Shown here: positions 42,106-50,733 of the stretch, in pieces
Layout: each line of letters begins with the position of its first letter
Position numbering within the stretch: position 1 is the stretch's first letter
Assembly (NCBI GenBank): GCA_903970395.1
Contig: CAJCIM010000009.1
Location: forward strand, 1-64,000
Length of the DNA stretch: 64,000 bases
Reading direction: 5' to 3'
From: Acidobacteriaceae bacterium
Lineage (GTDB): Bacteria; Acidobacteriota; Terriglobia; Terriglobales; Acidobacteriaceae
Notes under the pieces: generated by a model
Told to the model about the DNA's origin: nothing
Seen by the model: only the letters and a program-made list of their open reading frames with translations
Database searches by the model: none
Position numbers and translations under genes: made by a program

Positions 42106-43299
42106 ATGACTCGACCGATGCAGGCGCGACTGGGCGCCATGTTGTTTTTTGAATACTTTATCTGGGGCGCGTGGTATGTGACAGTGACGACGTGGCTGAC
42201 GCTGACGCGGCACTTTAGCGGTGAGCAGGTGGGGCTGGTGGCGGGCACGACTGCTGTAGGCGCGATGATTGCTCCGTTCTTTGTGGGGCTGATTGCGGAT
42301 GAGCTGTTTGCGACCGAGAAGGTTTTGGCGGCGCTGCATCTGCTGGGCGCGGTGTTGTTGATTGCGGCTTCGATGCTGACGAGCTTTGGCGGGATCTATG
42401 CGGTGCTGCTGGTGTACTGCCTGTGCTTTATGCCGACGCTGGCGCTGACGAACGCTCTGGCGTTTCGGCAGATGCGCGACCCGGCGGAGGAGTTTGGGCC
42501 GATCCGCGTGCTGGGAACCGCGGGTTGGATCGTGGCGGGGCTGATGGTGGGGTATCTGCGGCTTGAGAGCACGCAACGGCCATTGCAGATTGCGGGCATC
42601 GCTTCACTGGCGATGGCGGCGTATTGCCTGACTCTGCCGAAGACTCCGCCTCTGGCAGTTGCGGTGCGTGGGGAGAAGAAGTCACTGTTTCCGCGTGAGG
42701 CGTTTGCGGTGTTTCGCAAGCGATCGACGGCGGTGTTTGTGCTGGCTTCGTTTCTGATCTGTATTCCGCTGCAGTTTTACTATGCGTTTGCGAACCTGTT
42801 TCTGAATGAGGCGGGCGTGAAGAACGCGGCAGGGAAGATGACCGGCGGACAGATGTCCGAGCTGCTGTGCATGTTGCTGATCCCGCTGTTCTTTCGGCGA
42901 CTGGGCGTGAAGTACATGCTGGGGCTGGGGATGCTGGCCTGGGTGGTGCGGTACGTGGCATTTGCGTACGGCAACAGCGGCGGGCTGATGTGGATGTTCT
43001 GGCTGGGCATTGTGCTGCATGGCATCTGCTACGACTTCTTCTTTGTGACGGGGCAGATCTACATCGACCGTGAGAGCGCGCCGACGATGCGGGCGGCGAC
43101 GCAGAGCTTGATCACGTTCATCACGTATGGCGTAGGCATGTTTGTCGGGTCTTGGGTGTCGGGTGCGGTGGTGGAGCATTACACGCTGACGATGGGACAT
43201 GCGTGGCGGCCGATATGGCTGTTTGCGGCGGTGGCCGCAGGAGTGGCGCTGGTGATGATGCTGGCGGCGTTTCGTGAGGAGCCGAAGAGCGCCGGTTAG
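42106..43299 (+). CDS. MFS transporter of the nucleoside:H+ symporter type
   Basis: A 397-residue integral membrane protein with about 12 hydrophobic helices. FFEYFIWGAWYVTVTTWL at the start and VYCLCFMPTLALTNALAFRQM match the NHS/NupG-like branch of the MFS. In acidobacterial and Bacteroidetes operons such proteins accompany sugar isomerases. Here it begins two bases after the isomerase stop, so a sugar or nucleoside import role is likely. Confidence 0.85.
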   Translation: MTRPMQARLGAMLFFEYFIWGAWYVTVTTWLTLTRHFSGEQVGLVAGTTAVGAMIAPFFVGLIADELFATEKVLAALHLLGAVLLIAASMLTSFGGIYAVLLVYCLCFMPTLALTNALAFRQMRDPAEEFGPIRVLGTAGWIVAGLMVGYLRLESTQRPLQIAGIASLAMAAYCLTLPKTPPLAVAVRGEKKSLFPREAFAVFRKRSTAVFVLASFLICIPLQFYYAFANLFLNEAGVKNAAGKMTGGQMSELLCMLLIPLFFRRLGVKYMLGLGMLAWVVRYVAFAYGNSGGLMWMFWLGIVLHGICYDFFFVTGQIYIDRESAPTMRAATQSLITFITYGVGMFVGSWVSGAVVEHYTLTMGHAWRPIWLFAAVAAGVALVMMLAAFREEPKSAG

Positions 43300-43335
43300 A
43301 ACAGTCTCCATGGACATCGCATTCTGGCGCAGGCA

Positions 43336-43396
43336 AACTGCAGGTCTCTCCGCTACGCCAGACGATGATGCTGTTTGGTTTCGGTCGCGATGACAC
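43336..43396. repeat. 'gcaggtctctccgct...gatgaca' repeat, copy 2
   Basis: Same ends as 36908-36965 (aactgcaggtctctccgct ... tcggtcgcgatgaca), with a different centre. It lies between convergent genes. Confidence 0.55.
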
Positions 43397-43408
43397 GTTG
43401 TGAGTGGT

Positions 43409-44374
43409 TCAGAGCCACCAGGCGTGGACGGGGGGCTCGGTGAGGATGACGCGGGAGAGCGTCGCGATGGCGGAGGTGAGGCCTTCGCGACGTGAGGCGA
43501 GTGCGTCTTCGTGCTCGATAGAGAGGACGCCGTCGTAGCCGGCGAGTCGGAGTGCAGAGACGATCTGCTTCCATTCGAGCTCGCTGTGGCCCCAGCCTAC
43601 GGAGCGGAAGCTCCAGGAGCGGCCGGCGAGGTTGGCGTAGCTCTTGGTGTCGAGTACGCCGTTGCGTTGCAGCATGGGTGGGTTGAGCGCGACGTCTTTT
43701 GCGTGGACGTGGTGGATCGCGGAGCCGAGGTCGCGGATGGCGGTGGGGATGTCGATTCCCTGCCACCAGAGATGGCTGGGGTCGAGGTTGATGCCGAGTG
43801 ATGGGCCGACTTCGGCGCGGAGGCGGAGCAGGGTTTCCGGGTTGTAGACCATGAAGCCGGGGTGGGCTTCGAGCGCGATGCGGACGTTGTGAGCGGCGGC
43901 GAAGGTTGCAGCCTCGCGCCAGTAGGGGATGAGGCGTTCGGACCACTGCCAGTCGAGCGCGGTGGCGCACTCGGGCGGCCACGCAGTGACGATCCAGTTA
44001 GGTGTTGCGTCGTGCGGTGATGCGCCGGGGCAGCCGGAGAAGGTGACGACCGTGGGGACTTCGAGGAGCTGAGCGAGGCGGACGGTATTGCGGAACGTTT
44101 CGTCGTCGCGTTGGGCTGTCTCGGCGAGGGGATGAATGGGGTTGCCGTGGCAGGAGAGAGCGCTGATGGTGAGGCCGGCGTCGGCGAGTTTCGCTCGGTA
44201 GTCGCGTGCGGCGGCGGGGTTGGCGAGGAGCGTGTCGACGGCGATGTGGCTTGCGCCGGGGCAGCCGCCGGTGCCGAGTTCCAGCGCCTGAATCTGGGGG
44301 TAGGCGTGGAGTTCGGCGAGCATCTGGTCGAGCGAGAGGTCTTGAAAGACGGGAGTGAAGAGGCCGAGCTGCAT
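43409..44374 (-). CDS. sugar phosphate isomerase/epimerase (TIM barrel)
   Basis: A 321-residue cytosolic protein (ATG 44374) of the same AP2EC barrel family as the 41225 protein, but without an export signal. The frame is open up to 44482 but lacks a good start there. MQLGLFTPVFQDLSLDQMLAELH starts it; ALEAHPGFMVYN, INLDPSHLWWQGID and SIEHEDALA carry the expected Glu, Asp, His and Glu metal ligands. Convergent with the MFS gene. Confidence 0.88.
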   Translation of the reverse strand: MQLGLFTPVFQDLSLDQMLAELHAYPQIQALELGTGGCPGASHIAVDTLLANPAAARDYRAKLADAGLTISALSCHGNPIHPLAETAQRDDETFRNTVRLAQLLEVPTVVTFSGCPGASPHDATPNWIVTAWPPECATALDWQWSERLIPYWREAATFAAAHNVRIALEAHPGFMVYNPETLLRLRAEVGPSLGINLDPSHLWWQGIDIPTAIRDLGSAIHHVHAKDVALNPPMLQRNGVLDTKSYANLAGRSWSFRSVGWGHSELEWKQIVSALRLAGYDGVLSIEHEDALASRREGLTSAIATLSRVILTEPPVHAWWL

Positions 44375-44520
44375 GGCGAAAAGGTGTCTCCTGTGGGCGG
44401 CGAAGCATACGCTGCCAGCCTGATTCAAGGTATCGCGGATTGAGCGGGAGGGCTGTTGGATTTTTCTCCCGCGGCGCAGCATGGCATTCTAAGAGAGAAG
44501 AAATTGTGGAGGCAGATGCA

Positions 44521-45060
44521 ATGAATGGCAAACGACGCGGATTGAGCGTATTCGCCCTGGGCGTGGTGTGCGCGGTGATTGGCGCGTTCGCATTCACATT
44601 GATCTACTTCAAGTGGGGACACCCGCCCGTGGCCACCGCGGACAAACCGTTTCCGTTTGAGGCGGAGATTGTGAAGCTGCCGCTGGGCGCTCGCATCCAT
44701 GGCGAGTTGGTGAAGGCCCCCTTCCCTGACAGCGCAGAGGTTAACCTGGACGGCGCGATGGTGTACAAGGACCAGTGCGCGATGTGCCACGGCGTTCCGG
44801 GCGAGGACGTGGCTTTTGCCAAGCACATGTTTCCGGTGGCGCCGCAGCTGTTCAAGAAGCATGGCAAGAACAACGTAGTGGGCGTGAGCGATGACGAGGT
44901 TGGCGAGACTTACTGGAAGGTAAAGAACGGCATTCGGCTTACGGGCATGCCGGCGTTCAAGGACGTGTTGACCGACGAGGAGATGTGGGACGTCTCTCAG
45001 CTGCTGAAGAATGCGGACCAGCCTATGTCGACGGCTGTGAAGGGGACGCTGACCAAGTAA
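44521..45060 (+). CDS. membrane-anchored c-type cytochrome
   Basis: A 179-residue protein with ATG 44521 nine bases after GGAGG. One N-terminal transmembrane helix (LSVFALGVVCAVIGAFAFTLIYF) anchors it. CAMCHG (heme-binding C-x-x-C-H, 86-90) and the later RLTGMPAF (Met ligand) define a single class I cytochrome c. It would carry electrons in the periplasm; a partner enzyme is not evident next to it. Confidence 0.89.
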   Translation: MNGKRRGLSVFALGVVCAVIGAFAFTLIYFKWGHPPVATADKPFPFEAEIVKLPLGARIHGELVKAPFPDSAEVNLDGAMVYKDQCAMCHGVPGEDVAFAKHMFPVAPQLFKKHGKNNVVGVSDDEVGETYWKVKNGIRLTGMPAFKDVLTDEEMWDVSQLLKNADQPMSTAVKGTLTK

Positions 45061-45145
45061 AACTGCCCGTCTTGCGGCAGGTCTTTAGGTTCGGGAAAGT
45101 AGCAGGCTGCCTGACAGATTGGGGTCTGCGCGGAGGATGGCAGGG

Positions 45146-46588
45146 ATGGCGGCAGGTTCGGTGCGTGTACGGCGTGGTCTTGGAGTGGTGGCAGCTGGTG
45201 TTTTGTGGATGGTGTGCGCCGGAGCGCTAGCGCAGGGAGTGGTTGGACCGAACGATCCGGATGGGCGCATGACGGCTGAGGAGCGCGCGCAGGCAGGGAT
45301 TGGCGCGCCGGTCACGGCACTGCCTCCGGCGGCGGGGATGACGTCGAAGCAAGAGAAGGCGCGGCTGGCGAAGTGGCGCGAACAGATTCGTGGAGCGCTT
45401 TATATTCCTGACCAGCTGCCTCGGCTGGATGAGAAGACGTGGTCGACGTTTTCACCGATGCCGGGAGTGAAGGTGGACCGCGTGAGCTACTCGACGGAAG
45501 ACGGGATGATTGTGCCGGCGATTGTGTACTACCCGGACCCGGCGCTGACGAAGGGCAAGGGCAAGCTGCCGGGGATTGTGATTGTGAACGGGCATGGAGG
45601 CGATAAGTTCAGCTGGTATGCGATGTACAGCGGGATGCTGTTTGCGAAGGCCGGTGCGGTGGTGGTGACGTATGACCCGATCGGCGAGGGCGAGCGGAAC
45701 GACGAGAAGAAGTCGCGCGTGGGCGCGCATGACAAGTGGGTGAGCCCGCCGTTGGGACTGGCGCGCACGGACTGGGGTCAGCGGCTGGCGGGGCTGATGC
45801 AGGTGGATGTGATGCAGGCGGTGAGCTATCTGCTGAGCCGGCGTGATGTGGATGCGAAGCGGATTGGCGTGGCAGGCTACTCGATGGGAGGATTTGTTGT
45901 GGGCCTTACGGGGGCGATCGATCCGCGGATTCATGCGGTGCTGATCTCGGGTGGTGGGGTGTATGACGGGCCGGGTGGGTACTTCGATGCGAATCCCCTG
46001 CCCTGCCAGATGCCTCCGTACAAAGCGCTGCTGCGTGTGGGCGACCGTGGCGCGGTACTGTATGCGCTGAATGCGGAGCGCGGGCCGCTGCTGGTGATGA
46101 ATGGAGCCGAGGACACGGTGATGGACATTCCGCATCACACGCCGACGTGGTTTGAAGAGCAGCGGCAGCGTGCGCTGGCGCTGGTGGGGACGGATTCTCC
46201 AGCGGCGAAGAATATGTTTACGACGATTGTGTATCCGGGGATTAGCCATCGGCCGTCATGGGTGGACCGCGACGGCGTGGCATGGCTGAACGAGCAGCTG
46301 CACTTTGCGCTGTGGGATGCGGATACGATCGCCAAAGAGCCGACAACTCATATTGGAACGTGGGTAGCGGCGAACCATGTGGATGAGGCACAGAGCTTCA
46401 ATCGTGAAGACCGCGAGGCGGGCATCGATGCGCTGGGTGAGGGATTTCCGGCGATTAAGCGCGAGGATCTGATGGCGTTGCCGGATGAGGTTTGGAACCG
46501 CGAACAGGAAGACCACCTGACGTATCAGGGATGGGCAGTGAAGGAGTTTGCGGCCGAGCAGAAGGCGGCGGCGATGACGATGCACTGA
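45146..46588 (+). CDS. exported alpha/beta hydrolase (esterase-like)
   Basis: A 480-residue secreted protein. ATG 45146 is nine bases after GGAGG; ATG 45137 or TTG 45119 are possible. After the signal peptide and spacer, LPGIVIVNGHGGDKFSWYAM starts the alpha/beta-hydrolase fold. VAGYSMGGFVVGL holds the nucleophilic Ser. The catalytic Asp and His are plausible in GAEDTVMDI and GISHRPSW. The similarity is to acetyl-xylan-esterase and dienelactone-hydrolase types; substrate unknown. Confidence 0.82.
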   Translation: MAAGSVRVRRGLGVVAAGVLWMVCAGALAQGVVGPNDPDGRMTAEERAQAGIGAPVTALPPAAGMTSKQEKARLAKWREQIRGALYIPDQLPRLDEKTWSTFSPMPGVKVDRVSYSTEDGMIVPAIVYYPDPALTKGKGKLPGIVIVNGHGGDKFSWYAMYSGMLFAKAGAVVVTYDPIGEGERNDEKKSRVGAHDKWVSPPLGLARTDWGQRLAGLMQVDVMQAVSYLLSRRDVDAKRIGVAGYSMGGFVVGLTGAIDPRIHAVLISGGGVYDGPGGYFDANPLPCQMPPYKALLRVGDRGAVLYALNAERGPLLVMNGAEDTVMDIPHHTPTWFEEQRQRALALVGTDSPAAKNMFTTIVYPGISHRPSWVDRDGVAWLNEQLHFALWDADTIAKEPTTHIGTWVAANHVDEAQSFNREDREAGIDALGEGFPAIKREDLMALPDEVWNREQEDHLTYQGWAVKEFAAEQKAAAMTMH

Positions 46589-46711
46589 TACATGACTCAT
46601 CACCTGGGTTCACAGGATCGTTGCACAAACGCTCCTTCATGCAACTCGTGAAAGCTACACAATGAAGTGAAAGATGGGCATTAGAGATGGAACGGTTGTG
46701 TGATGTGACAG

Positions 46712-47050
46712 AGCCAGAATCTGTCCAAGATGCGTGTCGATCACTTTGGCACGTTTCTTAGCCTTCGCTTCGCGATTCCCGAGATGGTCAAATCTGGAGG
46801 CTGATCGATGATCAACATGGCATCGGTGGCAGGCTTCGGAAATTTGACTGGCGGTCGTTCGGCGTACGCCTCGTCAAAGGCCGCCGTCATGAATCTGACT
46901 CGGAGTACAGCGCACGCCTTCGCCAAGGATCGAAGCCGAGTCAACGCCATCGCTCCAGCTGGAGTCGGTGCGGAGCGAATCAAGAAAAGGTATGCGCCAG
47001 TTGCCCGGTCGCGACAAAAGAGAAGAGTGAAGATTAGCGACATGCGGTAA
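46712..47050 (+). pseudogene. short-chain dehydrogenase/reductase fragment
   Basis: In one frame, residues resembling an SDR run from LSKMRVDHFGTFLSLRFAIP through an in-frame TGA (46802) to [20 protein letters not shown], then [13 protein letters not shown] with the catalytic Tyr and Lys, and NAIAPAGV. The Rossmann nucleotide-binding half is missing and the end (after GVGAER) is not SDR-like. So this is a truncated remnant with a stop in the middle. The DNA around it is less G-rich than the neighbours. Confidence 0.75.
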
Positions 47051-47152
47051 CGGGTACGGAATATACTCTCGAATGTTCCGAACGGAACAACCCGGATTTG
47101 CTGGGTGTCATCGAAAACAGTGGCTAGTAGTGGTTCGTAAGGAGAGATCGCT

Positions 47153-47581
47153 ATGTTTCGTTGGAAATCGTTTGTTGCATCGTCCGCCATTGCAGTCGCC
47201 GCGCTCATTCCGAGCCAGGTGGCGACATCCCAGGTCGTAGTAGGCATAGGCACTGCGCCTGTATGTCCGTATGGATACTTCGACTATGCGCCGTATGACT
47301 GCGCTCCCTATGGGTACTACGGGCCGGATTGGTTTGTGGGAGGCGTGTTCCTCGGCGCCGGGCCCTGGTTCCATGGACCTCGTGGGTTCTATGGCCACGT
47401 CGATAACCGCTATGACCCGCACTATGGCTACCATGGTCCGCTGCCGGGACGTGGCGCGGAGCCGTTCAACCACTTCCAAGGCAATGAGGCCCGCGATGGA
47501 CGCGGACACATTGGGCCTGCCGGTCATGATGCGAGTGGCGAGCATGCGCTACCGGGCTTCCACGGTGGCGGACGCCGCTAG
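47153..47581 (+). CDS. exported Gly/Tyr/His-rich protein
   Basis: A 142-residue secreted protein preceded by GGAGA. Signal peptide ending ATS-Q, then VVVGIGTAPVCPYGYFDYAPYDCAPYGYYGPDWF and many Gly, His, Tyr and Pro residues, with the C-terminal part GHIGPAGHDASGEH. The composition resembles exported acidobacterial proteins of unknown function. It may be an envelope or surface protein. A 17-bp perfect hairpin follows. Confidence 0.72.
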   Translation: MFRWKSFVASSAIAVAALIPSQVATSQVVVGIGTAPVCPYGYFDYAPYDCAPYGYYGPDWFVGGVFLGAGPWFHGPRGFYGHVDNRYDPHYGYHGPLPGRGAEPFNHFQGNEARDGRGHIGPAGHDASGEHALPGFHGGGRR

Positions 47582-47608
47582 TCGCTGGTAGAGCTTCGCT
47601 AATGGCGG

Positions 47609-47648
47609 CCCTGCGCGGGATCGACGATGATGTCGATCCCGCGCAGGG
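47609..47648. terminator. perfect 17-bp hairpin between convergent genes
   Basis: CCCTGCGCGGGATCGAC pairs exactly with GTCGATCCCGCGCAGGG around GATGAT. It lies 28 bases after the plus-strand gene and 19 before the stop of the minus-strand GH3 gene. It has no T-run, so it may be a two-way processing or termination structure or a repeat element. Confidence 0.6.
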
Positions 47649-47666
47649 TCGCTTTGCGTTGTGGAG

Positions 47667-49889
47667 CTACTGATGGTTTGTGGCCAATTTGTTCGGGGAC
47701 GGCTCGATGGTGATGGCCTGGCGCTGGCGGATGTCAGCAGAGGAGGACGCGGCTCGGAACTCTACGCGGTCACGTTCGACGATGAAGCCGTGAGTTGCTT
47801 CGTCCCAGAAGGCGAGGCGTGACAGCGGAAGATCGAGGTCGACGTTGCGATGCTGGCCTTGCTGCACGGCGACGCGCTGAAAGGCGACGAGTTGTTCCAG
47901 CGGCCGCGAGACGGTGGAGTTCTGGTGAGCAGCGTAGATCTGCACAACCTCGTCACCATCGCTGCGGCCTGTGTTCGAGACGGTTAGGTGGACGTGGACG
48001 GTTGTGCCGTGTTGCTCCACGTGGAGATCGCTATAGGTGAAGTTGGTGTAGCTTAGGCCGAAGCCGAAGGGGTAGAGCGGCTTCTGCTTGGAGTAGAGAT
48101 AGGTGCGTCCATGGGGAAGGTCGTAGTCCATCATGGGTGGCAGCTGGTCGAGGGTTGCTGGCCAAGTCTGAGTGAGACGCCCGGCGGGGTTGTAGGCTCC
48201 GAAGAGGACATCGGCCAGTGCGTTGCCCTGCTCTTCGCTGTTGTGCGTGATCTCAAGGATGGCCGGTGCGTGATCCTGCGTCCAGGTTGTGGTGTAGGGG
48301 AAGCTGGTTTGCAGCACGACGATGGTGTTGGGATTGGCTGCGAGCACGCGCTTGACGAGCGATTCGTCATCGAGGGATAGGGTCTTGCGGTCGATGGCTT
48401 CTTTGCCCTCGCTGGTGGAGGCGCAGACGTTCCAGCCGGCGTTGCAGGTGGGGTGGTTGCCGACGATGACGACTGCCAGCTTCGCCTGCGCTGCGAGTGT
48501 TGCAGCCGCGGCCTCATCTTTCCCGTCGTTGAAGGTGACCGTTGCGTTGGGGACGCGAGCGCGGATGCCTTGGAGCGGCGTGACGACGCGCGGTGGCGTG
48601 CCGCTGTACCAGTCGAGTGCGACGGTGTCGGCCCATGGGCCGATGACGGCGATGGATTGCGTCTTTGCGGGGTCGAGCGGGAGAGCGTCTTGGTCGTTCT
48701 TCAGGAGGACGATGGACTCCTGCGTGACCTTGCGGGCGAGGCTGCGTGCGGACTCCGCGTTCCAGGGATCGCCTTCAATGCCGCTGTTGACGCCGATGGA
48801 TGCGTAGGGTGAGCGGTCGCCGGGGTCGAGGATGCCGAGGTGCAGCATGACGCGATAGACGCCACGGAGGTTGGCGTCGATGTCCTTCTCGGTGATGAGG
48901 CCTCGCTTGAGGGCTTCTTCGACGGGGGCCTGGTAGGTGTCGAGAAACTGGTTGATGCCGGCGTGGATTGCGGCAGCGGCGGCGGTTGGGAGATCCGCAT
49001 AGACGTGATGGTGCGTGACCATGTTGGTGAGCGCGCCGGCGTCGGTGCAGAGGATGCCGTTGAAGCCCCAGTCGGCCATGACGACGCTGCGCAGCACTGG
49101 GTTCGCCGTCATGGGGACGCCGTTCCAAGCGTTGTAGGAGGTCATCATGGAGTCGGCGTGGCCGTCTTCGATCGCCATGCGGAAGGGCACGGAGTAGTAC
49201 TCGTGGAAGAGGCGGGTGTCGAAGTTGGAAGATGAGCCGTCGCGGTTGTCCTCGTTGCTGTTGGCGAGAAAGTGCTTGAGCAGAGACGCGGTCGCCCATA
49301 CGTGCGGGTCGTCGCCCTGCAGGCCGCGCGTGAAGGCTGTGGCGAGCGTGCCGACGAGGATGGGGTCTTCGCCGTAGCTCTCCTCACTGCGTCCCCAGCG
49401 GGGGTCGCGGCTGAGGTCGGCGTTGGGAGCGCGGACGACGAGGCCGCCGCGACGATACTTCTGCCAGGCAAAGCGGGTCTCGTAGGCCTCCTGCGCGGCG
49501 GCGCGCTGGATCAGATCGGGGTCCCAGGTTTGGCCGAGGCCGCGGGACTGAGGAAACTGCGTGGTGAGGACGACTGCCTGATTTCCCTTGCCCTCCCAGT
49601 GGCCGGGGCCGCCGAGCGCGAGGCCGTGCAGGCCTTCGACGTGGCCGGTGCCGACGATGCCGAGACGCGGCACGGAGGGGTCTGTGCTGAGCGCGTGGAC
49701 CTTCTCATCGATCGTCATGCGCGAGAGCAGGTCGGTGATGCGGGCCTCTGGATCGGCGTCTGGATTGGCGTAGGTGGGGCGCGGCGCGGTACTTATTGCT
49801 TGTGCGTGCAGCGTGCAGGCTCCGTGGGCCAGTGCCAGCACGACGATGCAGTGGCGCAGACGCAGATACTCTGTGGGGCGAGTCGCCAT
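47667..49889 (-). CDS. GH3 beta-glycosidase
   Basis: A 740-residue exported family 3 enzyme (ATG 49889 after AGGAGA; signal peptide ending LHA-Q). The N-terminal barrel contains GILCTDAGAL with the nucleophile Asp283, and LLKHFLANSNED; the second (alpha/beta) domain begins near RSLARKVTQESIVLLKNDQDALPL. A fibronectin-III-like C-terminus (YTNFTYSDLHVEQHGTTVHV) follows. It should release terminal beta-linked glucose or xylose from oligosaccharides. The much longer open frame reaching to 50519 is not coding there. Confidence 0.92.
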   Translation of the reverse strand: MATRPTEYLRLRHCIVVLALAHGACTLHAQAISTAPRPTYANPDADPEARITDLLSRMTIDEKVHALSTDPSVPRLGIVGTGHVEGLHGLALGGPGHWEGKGNQAVVLTTQFPQSRGLGQTWDPDLIQRAAAQEAYETRFAWQKYRRGGLVVRAPNADLSRDPRWGRSEESYGEDPILVGTLATAFTRGLQGDDPHVWATASLLKHFLANSNEDNRDGSSSNFDTRLFHEYYSVPFRMAIEDGHADSMMTSYNAWNGVPMTANPVLRSVVMADWGFNGILCTDAGALTNMVTHHHVYADLPTAAAAAIHAGINQFLDTYQAPVEEALKRGLITEKDIDANLRGVYRVMLHLGILDPGDRSPYASIGVNSGIEGDPWNAESARSLARKVTQESIVLLKNDQDALPLDPAKTQSIAVIGPWADTVALDWYSGTPPRVVTPLQGIRARVPNATVTFNDGKDEAAAATLAAQAKLAVVIVGNHPTCNAGWNVCASTSEGKEAIDRKTLSLDDESLVKRVLAANPNTIVVLQTSFPYTTTWTQDHAPAILEITHNSEEQGNALADVLFGAYNPAGRLTQTWPATLDQLPPMMDYDLPHGRTYLYSKQKPLYPFGFGLSYTNFTYSDLHVEQHGTTVHVHLTVSNTGRSDGDEVVQIYAAHQNSTVSRPLEQLVAFQRVAVQQGQHRNVDLDLPLSRLAFWDEATHGFIVERDRVEFRAASSSADIRQRQAITIEPSPNKLATNHQ

Positions 49890-49987
49890 TTGCTTGTTTC
49901 TCCTGAGTGTATTTGGCAGACGCAGCCGATAGCCTGCGAAGGTTGGCAACAATCGTAACCCGATGGGATTGCGGTAGACAATTTGAG

Positions 49988-50704
49988 CTAGCGGAGGGCG
50001 AGGATGGCTCGACCGAGGGTGCCGGTCAGGGCGTCCTGTGCGGCGAGCGCTGCGTCGCGGGCAGGGCCGGGAAGGATGCGGAGCGTGTTGGAAAAGTCCC
50101 ATGCGAGGGAGCGGGCCTGGCAGATGTCCCAGAAGGCGAGGAGGCGACCGACTTTGCCGGTGTCTTCGGCGAGGACGCCGAGGGTGTCCGTCGCGAGCAT
50201 GGTGAGTGCGGCGGGCATGACGGTGTTGAGCAGGCCGTTGATGGACTGGTAGTCGGCGAACTGCGGGCTGCTGGGAGTAGGTGTGATGCCGAGGTCGGTG
50301 TTGGTGGTGTCGAGTGCGAGCGCGAGGTCGTGGTTGATGTGCGCGTTCATGCCGGCGAGCGCGAACTGAATGCGGTCGATGCCGGCGGTGAAACGGGATT
50401 CGAAGAGAGCGGTCCATGCGTCTGGGACCGCTGCGCCGATGAGAGAGTTTGCGACGGCGCTGAAGTAGAGGCCGGCGAAGACGGTGTCGAGGTGCGTGAG
50501 CCACGCGGGGCTTTTCCATGCGCCGCCGGGAGGTTTGAGGTCAACCTGCTGGGTGACCATAAGGTAGAGGCGGTTGAACCACTTGAGGCCGTCGTTGTTG
50601 GGCAACAGGGCGTCAATAGCCTCCATGCGCGCGACGACGTCGGCGATGGTGGTTGGCGCAGGGCCGGTGAGGACGGCGTAGAGCTGTGGGTTAGCCGGAG
50701 GCAT
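49988..50704 (-). CDS. DUF5995 family protein
   Basis: A 238-residue soluble, mostly helical protein, ATG 50704 after CAGGAG. TIADVVARMEAIDALLPNNDGLKWFNRLYLMVTQQVD and HLDTVFAGLYFSAV are the conserved blocks of DUF5995. NAHINHDLALAL is another. No function is known. It follows the DUF1501 gene on the same strand by 29 bases. Confidence 0.8.
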   Translation of the reverse strand: MPPANPQLYAVLTGPAPTTIADVVARMEAIDALLPNNDGLKWFNRLYLMVTQQVDLKPPGGAWKSPAWLTHLDTVFAGLYFSAVANSLIGAAVPDAWTALFESRFTAGIDRIQFALAGMNAHINHDLALALDTTNTDLGITPTPSSPQFADYQSINGLLNTVMPAALTMLATDTLGVLAEDTGKVGRLLAFWDICQARSLAWDFSNTLRILPGPARDAALAAQDALTGTLGRAILALR

Positions 50705-50733
50705 GGGTGGCTCCTGAGAACTCCCCCATGAGG

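Noticed and set aside
47667-50519. 950-codon open frame taken as one GH3 protein
   Set aside because: The first 210 codons are Arg/His/Pro-rich and antiparallel to DUF5995; the true start is ATG 49889 after AGGAGA with a signal peptide.
49907-50731. A 274-codon plus-strand open frame opposite DUF5995
   Set aside because: Glu/Gly/Val-rich antisense shadow; the minus strand has DUF5995 motifs and a good start.
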